Source: DAOTXN01 sp034435435
GTDB lineage: Bacteria; Chloroflexota; Anaerolineae; S140-20
Assembly (NCBI GenBank): GCA_034435435.1
Contig: DAOTXN010000005.1
Span: 1-35,952, forward strand
Direction: 5' to 3'
DNA length: 35,952 nucleotides
Positions 21,040-29,975 of this stretch are shown in pieces. The notes beneath the pieces are model-generated. The model saw nothing but the letters and a program-made list of their open reading frames with translations. It was not told the DNA's origin and ran no database searches. Both the position numbers and the translations under genes were made by a program. How positions within the stretch are numbered: the stretch's first letter is position 1; each line of letters starts with the position of its first letter.

Positions 21040-23304
21040 ATGAACCCATATATCGGCAAAACGTTAGGTGGATACCAAATCTTGGAGCAAATCGGCCAGG
21101 GCGGGATGGCGACGATTTATAAAGCCTATCAGCCTTCGATGGACCGTTACGTCGCCATCAAGGTGTTGCCCAGCCATTTCACCGAAGACGAGACCTTTGT
21201 GGCCCGCTTCACCCAAGAGGCCCGCACACTGGCCCGCCTGGAGCACCCCCACATCCTGCCCGTGTACGACTATGGCGAACAAGAGGGCATCACTTATCTG
21301 GTAATGCGCTACATCGACGCGGGGACGCTCAAGGACCTGATCGCGCGCCAGGGTCCAATGGCGTTAGACGAGACGGTTCGCCTGTTCAGCCAGGTCGGCA
21401 GCGCGCTGGATTATGCCCACAGCCAGGGTGTGGTCCACCGCGACATCAAGCCGACCAACGTGCTGATCCAGCGCGGCAACGCTTTTCTGACCGACTTTGG
21501 CATCGCCAAGCTGGTGGCCGGCACGGCCCAGTTCACCGCCACCGGGGCCATCGTGGGCACACCGGCCTACATGTCGCCCGAACAAGGCCTGGGCGCGACG
21601 GTGGACCAACGCAGCGACATCTATGCGCTGGGCGTCGTATTGTACGAGATGGTGGTGGGCCGCGTGCCCTACGAGGCCGAAACGCCGCTGGCGGTGCTGC
21701 TCAAGCACGTCAACGACCCCCTCCCCCCGCCCCGGCACGTCAAGCCGGACCTGCCCGAAGCCGTCGAACGGGTGATTTTGAAGGCCATGGCCAAGTCGCC
21801 CGACGACCGCTTCCAATCGGCGGCAGACATGGTGAGCGCGCTGCAAAGAGCCGTCGCCGGAGCGCCCACCGAGATTTCCAGCGCGGAAGCGACCACGCCA
21901 GCTGTGGCGACGTTGCCGGGCGTACAAACTGCATACCCTCCGCTCGCTTATCCCCCCCCGACGCCCCTGCCCGCCGCCCTGCCGGAGCGCAAGCGCAGGC
22001 TCTGGCCGCTGGTCGCAGGGGGCATGGGCGTGCTGGCCGTCTTGGCCCTGGTCGCGGTCGTCGCCATCGTGGGGTTGAGCGGCAAAAAGGACCAGGAACG
22101 CGCAGTCGCCCGCAAATCCACGCCGACCGCGCGCCCAACGGCGACTATCATACCCACCGCTATCCCCATTCCCATACCTTCGCCCACGCCGCCGTCCCCG
22201 CCGACCCCTCCGCCGTCGCCGACCCAGCCTCCGACCCCGACTGCCCTGCCCGACACACCTACGCCTGTCGCACCGGCTATGCAGCTCTTTGAGGGCAGCG
22301 GCTTTTCTATCGTCCACCCACAGCAATGGCAAGAGAGCGCCATTGATGCCTTTGGTCTGACCATGGCCATCTTTACGACCCGGCAACTGACCATGGAAGA
22401 AGTGCAGACGATGGATTTTGCCGAGCTGGCCGCCGCCGACCCGGTCGTCATCGTCATGGTCGTGCCGCCTGAAATGGTCGGCGACATGGGCCTGGAGGAC
22501 ATTGACTCGGCGCTGGCCGAATTCGATGACATTATCCCCGCAGACGCGGCCAACGTTCTCCAACAAGGCGACACCACTATCGGAGGTCTGCCGGGCAAAA
22601 TCGTCGTCGCCAGGGGCCAGGACCCTGAAATCGGCGAGATGGGCGTGCACCTGGCGCTATCCAGGCTATACGATGGCACAGTGGTGCTCCTGCTAGGTGT
22701 GACGCCGGCCGCAGACCTGGAGGCCAACCTGGATATTTTTCAACAGATGCACGACAGTCTCGAGTTCACGGGTGTGGCAGCGCCCGCCACCCCTGTAGCT
22801 CCGGTGGCCATGACGCTGTTCGAGGGCAGCAGCTTTAGCGTCGAATATCCGGAGCAATGGCAAGACAGCGTCATCGACGCCCTGGGCCTCACCATTGCCA
22901 TCTTTACGACGCAACAGTTCGACATGGCCGACCTGGAGGGTCTCGACTTTAACGCGCTGGTGGCCGAGGACCCGGTGGTCATCGTGATGGTCGTACCGCC
23001 GGAAATGGTCGGCGACATGGGGCTGGGAGACATTGATTCGGCGCTGAGCCAATTCGACGAGCTGGTGCCCGAAGACGATGCTCGAGTAATCCGGCAGGGC
23101 GACGCGCCGCTGGGAGGCGCGCCGGGCAAAATCGTGGTAGCCACCGGAGACGACCCGGACATCGGAGAAATGGGCATCCACCTGGCCCTGGCCGAGCTAG
23201 ACGACGGCACCGTGATTCTATTCATGGGCGCCACGCCGACCCAGGATTTGGAGTTGAACTTGGCGATTTTCGACTATATGAACCATAGCTTTCAATTGGA
23301 ATAG
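21040..23304 (+). CDS. Transmembrane Ser/Thr protein kinase with two duplicated extracellular domains
   Basis: 754 residues. The cytoplasmic Hanks-type kinase (about 11-270) has the glycine loop IGQGGMATIY, catalytic Lys41 in VAIKV, HRDIKPTN (about 133), DFG (152) and the APE-equivalent YMSPEQ. One membrane helix (about 321-345) is followed by a Pro/Thr linker (about 355-410). Two tandem copies of a domain of about 165 residues follow (about 414-577 and 591-754). Both contain F.V..P..WQ and DPVVIVMVVPPEMVGDMGL, resembling PsbP/DUF1795-type folds. The outer domains probably sense or bind a ligand. The ATG at 21040 has AAGGAG (21030-21035) upstream. It is divergent from the secreted protease gene. 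Confidence 0.9.
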   Translation: MNPYIGKTLGGYQILEQIGQGGMATIYKAYQPSMDRYVAIKVLPSHFTEDETFVARFTQEARTLARLEHPHILPVYDYGEQEGITYLVMRYIDAGTLKDLIARQGPMALDETVRLFSQVGSALDYAHSQGVVHRDIKPTNVLIQRGNAFLTDFGIAKLVAGTAQFTATGAIVGTPAYMSPEQGLGATVDQRSDIYALGVVLYEMVVGRVPYEAETPLAVLLKHVNDPLPPPRHVKPDLPEAVERVILKAMAKSPDDRFQSAADMVSALQRAVAGAPTEISSAEATTPAVATLPGVQTAYPPLAYPPPTPLPAALPERKRRLWPLVAGGMGVLAVLALVAVVAIVGLSGKKDQERAVARKSTPTARPTATIIPTAIPIPIPSPTPPSPPTPPPSPTQPPTPTALPDTPTPVAPAMQLFEGSGFSIVHPQQWQESAIDAFGLTMAIFTTRQLTMEEVQTMDFAELAAADPVVIVMVVPPEMVGDMGLEDIDSALAEFDDIIPADAANVLQQGDTTIGGLPGKIVVARGQDPEIGEMGVHLALSRLYDGTVVLLLGVTPAADLEANLDIFQQMHDSLEFTGVAAPATPVAPVAMTLFEGSSFSVEYPEQWQDSVIDALGLTIAIFTTQQFDMADLEGLDFNALVAEDPVVIVMVVPPEMVGDMGLGDIDSALSQFDELVPEDDARVIRQGDAPLGGAPGKIVVATGDDPDIGEMGIHLALAELDDGTVILFMGATPTQDLELNLAIFDYMNHSFQLE

Positions 23305-23344
23305 GTGACGCTATCCCACATTATCCAACATTCACCCACATGTC

Positions 23345-23380
23345 GTCGTCGCTGAGCGGGATCTTGCGGTCAGCGACGAC
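23345..23380 (+). other. Perfect 11-bp hairpin downstream of the kinase gene
   Basis: GTCGTCGCTGA (23345-23355) pairs exactly with TCAGCGACGAC (23370-23380) around a 14-base loop. No T-run follows, so it may be a weak terminator, an RNA-stabilising end or an operator. Confidence 0.5.
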
Positions 23381-23406
23381 TAAAATCACAGCCCGGCCCG
23401 CCAGTT

Positions 23407-23436
23407 TTGACACGCGCCCTCAAGTTGGCGTATACT
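23407..23436 (+). promoter_or_regulatory. Sigma70-type promoter of the lipoprotein gene
   Basis: A perfect TTGACA (23407-23412), 18 bases, then TATACT (23431-23436). The leader to the ATG at 23504 is about 60 bases and ends with AGAAAGGAAAAAGC. Confidence 0.75.
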
Positions 23437-23503
23437 CGGACGATAATGATTCTAGCATTGCGCGGTTTGCGCCTAATTTTCACACAAGAAAGGAAAAAGC
23501 AAA

Positions 23504-24058
23504 ATGAAGAAACGACTAGCCCTTCTCTTCGCTCTCATCATCATCGTGGGTCCCGTTTTGACGGCCTGCGGCGGCGGCGGTGATGGGGACAGCGATGATC
23601 CGACCGCCGTCGTCAAAGACCTGTTCAAGGCCATCGAACAGAAAAAGTTCGACAAGATCTCCGACTATGCCTGCGAGGCGCAAAAGGAAGAGGCCCGCCA
23701 GACCTTCGACTTTGGGGCCATCATGGCCGAATCGCTGGGCGGAGCCGACGTGGATCCGCAAAAGATCCTGGATGCCATGAGCTTCAAGATGTCGGGTTTG
23801 GAAATCACAGAGGTCAGCAAAAGTGGGGACAAAGCCACCGTCCACGCCAAAGGCAAACTCGAGATCACCGTAGATGAGGGCAAGTTCAGGGACGTGGTCA
23901 AAGAGTTGCTCAAAGCGCAAGGTATGGAAGTCTCGGATGAGATGCTCGATCAATTCATAGGTCCGGCCATGGAACAATTCAAGGACTTTGGTCAGGAACT
24001 CGACGAGGATATCGCCATGGTCAAAGAAGGAGGCAAGTGGTTGATCTGCGAGCCATAA
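23504..24058 (+). CDS. Small lipoprotein, DUF4878-like
   Basis: 184 residues. A type II signal peptide ends with the lipobox VLTAC (Cys22), followed by a Gly/Asp linker. The mature part, DPTAVVKDLFKAIEQKKFDK onward, suggests a small NTF2-like alpha-beta fold as in DUF4878 lipoproteins, ending in KEGGKWLICEP. Its role is unknown. It is expressed from its own good promoter with AGAAAGGA before the ATG and is followed by a strong terminator. It lies downstream of the Ser/Thr kinase but is a separate transcription unit. Confidence 0.8.
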   Translation: MKKRLALLFALIIIVGPVLTACGGGGDGDSDDPTAVVKDLFKAIEQKKFDKISDYACEAQKEEARQTFDFGAIMAESLGGADVDPQKILDAMSFKMSGLEITEVSKSGDKATVHAKGKLEITVDEGKFRDVVKELLKAQGMEVSDEMLDQFIGPAMEQFKDFGQELDEDIAMVKEGGKWLICEP

Positions 24059-24082
24059 CGGGCCACTCGTAAAACTGAAAAC

Positions 24083-24119
24083 AAACCAGAGGGCAGACGA
24101 AAGATCTGCCCTCTGGTTT
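24083..24119. terminator. Bidirectional terminator between the lipoprotein and MFS genes
   Basis: AAACCAGAGGGCAGA (24083-24097) pairs perfectly with TCTGCCCTCTGGTTT (24105-24119) around a 7-base loop. On the minus strand the hairpin is followed by GTTTTCAGTTTT, a good T-rich tail for the MFS gene. On the plus strand the tail is weaker. It serves two convergent genes. Confidence 0.85.
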
Positions 24120-24125
24120 CGTCGT

Positions 24126-25328
24126 TCAGTGCCCGCGCTCGTGCAAAACCAGCAACAACAGCAGCGCCAGCACACAGGCCAGCGCCGATACCATGCCGTT
24201 GCGGGTCAGGTCGCCGGTCCGGTACAACACCACGGCTAGCGGCGCGGCGACCATGCGCGCGACCGACGAGGCCGCTATGTTCAACGACATCAGCGTGCCC
24301 CGGGCCGTCGCGTTCAAGCCCGAGATCAGTGGAATCAGCGCGACGATGCTGAACTCAAAGGCCACGTAGAGAAACGCCGTGCCAGCCATGGCCAGCGCCA
24401 GACTCCCAGTGAGACGCGGCAGCAATATATAGCCACATGCGGTGAGCGCCAGCCCGCTCAGAACAGCCCGGCGTTTACCCAAGCGATCGGACAGTAACAC
24501 CACCCCCACTTCACCCAGCGCCTCGGCCGCGCCGATCACCAGCGAAACCAATCCAATGGCGGTCACCGTCAGGCCAAACACGTCCTCTATCCAAACGCCG
24601 TAGGCAATCAGCAGCGTGTCTTGGGCCAACGCCAGTAAAGCGTAAATGGACAGAGCCAACCAGGCGTGTCGGTCGCGGATCAGATGACGCAGATTAGTAC
24701 TCGGTCCGTTTTTTTTTACACCCACCTCGGGGGGCGAGATAGGAGTTAGCGTGCGACACATCAACCATGCGCCGGCCACCCCCAGCGCCGCCGACAACAC
24801 AAAGGGAACGCGCCAACTGGCGTGATCGATGAGCCAACCCGCCAGCGGGATACCCAAAAAAGCAGCCGACCATGAAAACTCAATCATGCCCAAAGCGCGA
24901 CCGCGCCGGGCATAAGGCACGCGCTGGCCCACGTAGGCCTGCATGGCCGGATCGTAGGCGCTTTTCGCCAGCCCCATCAGCCCAAAGCCAACCAGGGCCG
25001 CTGCATACACCGGCAAACCGGCCACGAACAGCGCCCCCAATACCAGCAAACCGACGCCCAGCAGCATGACCCGCCGCCCGCCCCAGCGGTCGGTGAGCAC
25101 GCCGAACAGCGGCGCACCGATTCCGGCCAGCGAGCGCATGCTAATCAGGGCGCTGGCGGCCGCCAAAGATACACCCAATCCCGCGCTGATGGCGCGCAAA
25201 AAGGGATAGGCCAGGCGTAGGGGCAAATTGATCACCACCCGCGACCACAGGATGACGCCCAACGCAGCGGTTTCAGATGGTAGACGGCATACCCTAGACG
25301 GTAGATGGGGAGGGCGGCGGTCGGTCAT
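24126..25328 (-). CDS. Major facilitator superfamily transporter
   Basis: 400 residues with about 12 membrane helices. The loop 2-3 motif A is GVLTDRWGGRRVML, and a related DRLGKRRAVL lies in the second half, as in drug or metabolite exporters. The substrate is unknown. The first 20 or so residues (MTDRRPPHLPSRVCRLPSE) are encoded by a low-complexity CGACCGAC/CCGTCTACC repeat stretch and look unlike a normal MFS N-terminus. The true start may be further in, although no clear ribosome site is seen at any candidate. A terminator follows the stop by 7 bases. Confidence 0.82.
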   Translation of the reverse strand: MTDRRPPHLPSRVCRLPSETAALGVILWSRVVINLPLRLAYPFLRAISAGLGVSLAAASALISMRSLAGIGAPLFGVLTDRWGGRRVMLLGVGLLVLGALFVAGLPVYAAALVGFGLMGLAKSAYDPAMQAYVGQRVPYARRGRALGMIEFSWSAAFLGIPLAGWLIDHASWRVPFVLSAALGVAGAWLMCRTLTPISPPEVGVKKNGPSTNLRHLIRDRHAWLALSIYALLALAQDTLLIAYGVWIEDVFGLTVTAIGLVSLVIGAAEALGEVGVVLLSDRLGKRRAVLSGLALTACGYILLPRLTGSLALAMAGTAFLYVAFEFSIVALIPLISGLNATARGTLMSLNIAASSVARMVAAPLAVVLYRTGDLTRNGMVSALACVLALLLLLVLHERGH

Positions 25329-25355
25329 CGGCAGTCGGTCGTTGGTCGTCGTCTG
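25275..25355. repeat. Low-complexity GACCGACGACC / CCGTCTACC repeats
   Basis: Read on the minus strand, a stretch of variants of CGACGACCAACGACCGAC is followed by CCATCTACCGTCTA-like units. It begins right after the cupin stop codon and runs into the annotated 5' end of the MFS gene. Confidence 0.6.
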
Positions 25356-25676
25356 TTAGCGATAATCTTGGCGGGGCGGGCTAAACACGTCTACGACCAC
25401 CGACGGCTCCAGCGTGAACGCGCCGTGCGGCGCGTTGGACGGGGCGCGGTAACTGTCGCCTGGGCCTAGCTCAAAGCTCTGCCCGTCGATGATCATACGC
25501 ACCCGCCCGGCTACCACGTATCCCACCTGTTCGTGTGGGTGCGCGTGGCTGGGGATTTCGACGTGTGCGTCGAACGTAAACTCGCACATCATCATGGCCT
25601 CGCCGTCGGCCAGCGTGCGCCGGACCAGGCCGGGCAGCATCTCGACGGGGGTGGCATCGGTGTTGAGAAAAACCAT
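25356..25676 (-). CDS. Cupin-domain protein
   Basis: 106 residues, a single small cupin barrel. Motif 1 is HAHPHEQVGYVVAGRVRM (metal ligands HxH...E, about 43-60). Motif 2 is PGDSYRAPSNAPHGAF, supplying the last His. It fits small metal-binding cupins that act as isomerases, dioxygenases or sensors; function is not assignable. AGGAGG lies 6-7 bases before the ATG. The MFS gene follows on the same strand after a 27-base repeat-rich gap, so the two may be co-transcribed. Confidence 0.85.
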   Translation of the reverse strand: MVFLNTDATPVEMLPGLVRRTLADGEAMMMCEFTFDAHVEIPSHAHPHEQVGYVVAGRVRMIIDGQSFELGPGDSYRAPSNAPHGAFTLEPSVVVDVFSPPRQDYR

Positions 25677-25704
25677 TTTTTACCTCCTGCCTGAATAACA
25701 TGGC

Positions 25705-25733
25705 TTGACATCGCGCCTCATCCCGGCTACACT
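25705..25733 (+). promoter_or_regulatory. Promoter of the DUF433/DUF5615 pair
   Basis: A perfect TTGACA (25705-25710), 17 bases, then TACACT (25728-25733). The start of transcription should be near 25740, 20 bases before the ATG, leaving GGGAGA as the ribosome site. Confidence 0.72.
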
Positions 25734-25760
25734 ATCCAAAACGGCCATGGGAGAGACACA

Positions 25761-26087
25761 ATGAGCGCAGAAATTGCGTCTATTACAGCTTATGAGCATG
25801 TTGAGCTAGATGCCAATGGTACGCCTTTTGTCGCCGGTACGACGATGAAAGTCATCGAATTGGTAATGGCTCGTATGGCTCACGGTTGGAGCCCCGAAGA
25901 ACTCCACTTTCAACACCCCTATCTCAGTCTTGGTCAAATTTTTTCCGCATTGGCCTATTATTGGGATCACAAGGACATGCTAGATGCCGACATTGAAAGA
26001 CGTTTAGAGTTCGCGGAACAGTCTCGGCAAGCAGCCGAACCATCTCCCCTGGTAGCGAAATTACGCGCCCAAGGACTGCTGGCATGA
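25761..26087 (+). CDS. DUF433 antitoxin-like protein
   Basis: 108 residues. The central part matches the DUF433 pattern: GTPFVAGTTMKVIELVMARM, then HGWSPEELHFQHPYLSLGQI, then FSALAYYWDHKDMLDADIERR. DUF433 proteins have a helix-turn-helix and are commonly encoded before a DUF5615 PIN-like partner in proposed toxin-antitoxin modules. Here the downstream DUF5615 gene overlaps by 4 bases (ATGA), showing translational coupling. Base composition is visibly less GC-rich than the neighbouring genes, consistent with transfer. It probably binds and neutralises its partner and may repress its own promoter. Confidence 0.82.
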   Translation: MSAEIASITAYEHVELDANGTPFVAGTTMKVIELVMARMAHGWSPEELHFQHPYLSLGQIFSALAYYWDHKDMLDADIERRLEFAEQSRQAAEPSPLVAKLRAQGLLA

Positions 26088-26427
26088 GCGTGGCCTTATA
26101 CATGGATGAACACGTCCATCGGGCCATAACCCTGGGACTGCGGCTACGTGGTCTAAACGTCCTGACCGCCCAAGAGGACGGCCACCGGAATACCCCAGAT
26201 GCTCTTTTGTTGGATCGCGCCACCGAACTCCAACGCCCACTTTTTTCCCAAGACGAGGACTTGTTGGCTGAAGCGAAACGCCGTCAGACCAAAGGAATCC
26301 CCTTCTCCGGAGTGATCTATGCCCATCAATTGCGCGTTACGATTGGAATCTGTGTGCGCGACCTGGAGCTGATCGCCAGGGTAGCCGACCCACAAGACCT
26401 AGAAAATCGCGTCGAGTTCCTCCCGCT

Positions 26428-26431
<4 letters not shown>
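26084..26431 (+). CDS. DUF5615 PIN-like protein, probable toxin partner
   Basis: 115 residues with the DUF5615 layout: the N-terminal LYMDEHVHRAI supplies the first acidic site, GLRLRGLNVLTAQEDGH follows, and LFSQDEDLLAEA has the conserved QD.D motif of PIN-like nucleases. The expected role is RNA cleavage by a VapC-like mechanism; activity is inferred. The start overlaps the stop of the DUF433 gene as ATGA. The TAA stop (26429-26431) overlaps the TAA of the convergent amidase gene by two bases, leaving no room for a terminator. Confidence 0.8.
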
Positions 26432-28317
<1,886 letters not shown>

Positions 28318-28373
28318 CGTCGGCCTCTCTCGTCTTCTGAACGCGCCGGACTGCTCGCGTCCCGCAGAGCGCG

Positions 28374-28402
28374 ATTGTAACACAGCCCGGCGCGAATGTC
28401 GA
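28374..28402 (-). promoter_or_regulatory. Promoter of the amidase-homologue gene
   Basis: On the minus strand TCGACA (28402-28397), 17 bases, then TACAAT (28379-28374). It gives a leader of about 50 bases to the ATG at 28317 and is divergent from the GntR promoter. Confidence 0.6.
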
Positions 28403-28414
28403 GAGCGTTTCCTC

Positions 28415-28442
28415 TTGACAATTTCTTAGACATTGATATAAT
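28415..28442 (+). promoter_or_regulatory. Consensus sigma70-type promoter of the GntR-slipin operon
   Basis: A perfect TTGACA (28415-28420), 16 bases, then a perfect TATAAT (28437-28442). Such a strong promoter next to an operator-like palindrome fits a repressed, autoregulated unit. Confidence 0.85.
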
Positions 28443-28464
28443 TGTACTAGTTCGATTAGTTCAA
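28442..28464. promoter_or_regulatory. Operator-like palindrome at the GntR promoter
   Basis: TTGTACTAG (28442-28450), a 5-base centre, then TTAGTTCAA (28456-28464). The halves match as inverted repeats at 7 of 9 positions. It lies directly after the -10 box over the expected transcription start, the classic position for autorepression by a GntR-family protein. Confidence 0.65.
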
Positions 28465-28482
28465 TTTAGAGGGGTACGCTAA

Positions 28483-28896
28483 ATGCCTATGGAGATTGAG
28501 ATCCGCTCCGACAGCAGTGTGCCGATTTATCTGCAGATCGTCGAGCGGATCAAACATCTGGTAGCCATCGGCGTGTTGCGACCAGACGAACAACTGCCCA
28601 CCATTCGCGGGCTGGCCGTTGAGCTACGAGTAGACCCCAACACAGTAGCCCGGGCTTACCAGCTCTTGGACCGGGAGGGGGTCATCTCGACGCAACAGGG
28701 GCGCGGCACCTTTATCACCCATCGCCCCGACGACTCGGCCCTGGCCCAGATGCGTCTGGAAAAGCTGGGCGGGATTCTAGATCAGGTGCTGCTAGAGGCA
28801 TTGAGTTTAGGTTACACCCCGGCAGAGATTGAACGAGTATTCAACGAGCGCTCGCAAAAATGGCGGCGCAAACGTCAGATAACAAGCCCTTTATAG
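28483..28896 (+). CDS. GntR-family regulator (YtrA type)
   Basis: 137 residues, the short YtrA-like form. The N-terminal winged helix is complete: PIYLQIVERIKHLVAIGVLR, then QLPTIRGLAVELRVDPNTVA, then LLDREGVISTQQGRGTFIT. A short helical tail of about 50 residues serves for dimerisation instead of a large ligand domain. It probably represses its own operon via the palindrome at 28442-28464. AGAGGGG precedes the ATG. The slipin gene follows after 15 bases. Confidence 0.88.
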   Translation: MPMEIEIRSDSSVPIYLQIVERIKHLVAIGVLRPDEQLPTIRGLAVELRVDPNTVARAYQLLDREGVISTQQGRGTFITHRPDDSALAQMRLEKLGGILDQVLLEALSLGYTPAEIERVFNERSQKWRRKRQITSPL

Positions 28897-28911
28897 AAAG
28901 GAGTAGCAGAG

Positions 28912-29889
28912 ATGGCCAAGCTCATCGAGAAAATAGGACAGAAGGAAAAGAAAAGCGACCTGCGGGCGCAAATGGAGGCCAAGATAGTCAACCCGGTGTC
29001 GCTGACCCTGTTTTTTGTGACGCTGGTGATTGCAGCGGGAATTGCCGTTGGGCTGGACCTTTCCGGCCAACCAGATTGGCTCATAGCCGTCGTGATGGTG
29101 ATCGGGCTGTTGATTGGCTTTTATCTCCTGTTTGCCCTCAAGATCGCCGACCAGTGGGAAAAGGCCGTGGTGTTACGGTTTGGGCGCTTTAAGGGTTTGC
29201 GTGGACCGGGCCTATTTTGGATCGTGCCAATTGTGGACCGCGTGGCGACCTGGATAGACCATCGCGTGATGGTCACCCCCTTTGCCGCCGAAAAGACCCT
29301 CACCAAAGACACCGTGCCGGTAGACGTGGACGCCGTCCTATTTTGGGTGGTGTGGGATGCCGAAAAGGCAGCGTTAGAGGTCAGCGACTATCGGGCGGCC
29401 ATTGCATGGGCGTCTCAGACGGCCCTGCGCGAGATCATTGGGCAGATGGAGCTGGCTGAAATCCTGGTCGGGCGGGCCGTAATGGACGCCGAGCTACAAA
29501 AGATCATCGACCAGCGCACCACGCCCTGGGGGATCACCGTGCAATCAGTCGAAATCCGCGACGTGGTCATCCCCGAAGCATTGGAGGATGCCATGAGCCG
29601 CCAGGCTCAGGCCGAGCGCGAGCGGCAGGCGCGGGTGATTTTGGGCGAGAGTGAGAAACAGATCGCTGCCAGCTTTGCCGAGGCGGCCCAGGCTTACCAC
29701 AACAATCCCACGGCGCTGCACTTGCGGGCGATGAACATGCTCTTCGAGGGCTTGCAAGAGCGGGGCGCGTTGGTCATTGTCCCCTCTAGCGCAGTGGACA
29801 CGATGAATCTGGGGGGAATGAGTGGGATGGCCGCCCTGGCGCACGTCAGCCAACAGCTTGCGCCAGCCAAGGATAGTGACCAGCCCTAG
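28912..29889 (+). CDS. Slipin / SPFH (Band 7) membrane protein
   Basis: 325 residues. Two adjacent hydrophobic helices (about 25-80) are followed by the Band 7/SPFH domain (about 82-240): VVLRFGRFKGLRGPGLFWIV, then VPVDVDAVLFWVVWDAEKAA and TVQSVEIRDVVIPEALEDAM. An Ala/Glu-rich coiled coil (about 225-270) follows. Slipins form oligomers that organise membrane microdomains and are often tied to membrane stress. GAAAGGAG precedes the ATG, and the gene is co-transcribed with the GntR regulator. The usual NfeD-type partner is not adjacent. Confidence 0.9.
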   Translation: MAKLIEKIGQKEKKSDLRAQMEAKIVNPVSLTLFFVTLVIAAGIAVGLDLSGQPDWLIAVVMVIGLLIGFYLLFALKIADQWEKAVVLRFGRFKGLRGPGLFWIVPIVDRVATWIDHRVMVTPFAAEKTLTKDTVPVDVDAVLFWVVWDAEKAALEVSDYRAAIAWASQTALREIIGQMELAEILVGRAVMDAELQKIIDQRTTPWGITVQSVEIRDVVIPEALEDAMSRQAQAERERQARVILGESEKQIAASFAEAAQAYHNNPTALHLRAMNMLFEGLQERGALVIVPSSAVDTMNLGGMSGMAALAHVSQQLAPAKDSDQP

Positions 29890-29902
29890 TACAACCCGCC
29901 TG

Positions 29903-29932
29903 GCCTGGCGCGGGTTAGCGCCTGCGCCAGGC
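29903..29932 (+). terminator. Terminator of the GntR-slipin operon
   Basis: GCCTGGCGC (29903-29911) pairs with GCGCCAGGC (29924-29932) around a 12-base loop and is followed by TCTATTCTT. A short T-rich tail supports intrinsic termination. Confidence 0.6.
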
Positions 29933-29939
29933 TCTATTC

Positions 29940-29968
29940 TTGCCTTCCGCCCCCTTGAGTGTTACAAT
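29940..29968 (+). promoter_or_regulatory. Promoter of the GT39-like gene, possibly giving a leaderless mRNA
   Basis: TTGCCT (29940-29945), 17 bases, then TACAAT (29963-29968). Transcription would begin at about 29975, right at the ATG at 29976. Confidence 0.6.
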
Positions 29969-29975
29969 GCCGGCC

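Noticed and set aside
21364..22650. Long open frame on the minus strand (428 codons) opposite the Ser/Thr kinase
   Set aside because: Its His/Arg/Gly-rich low-complexity sequence is typical of antisense shadow frames; the kinase motifs on the plus strand are clear.
29940..29975. Longer N-terminus of the GT39-like protein from TTG 29940 or ATG 29967
   Set aside because: These codons overlap the -35 and -10 boxes of the gene's own promoter.
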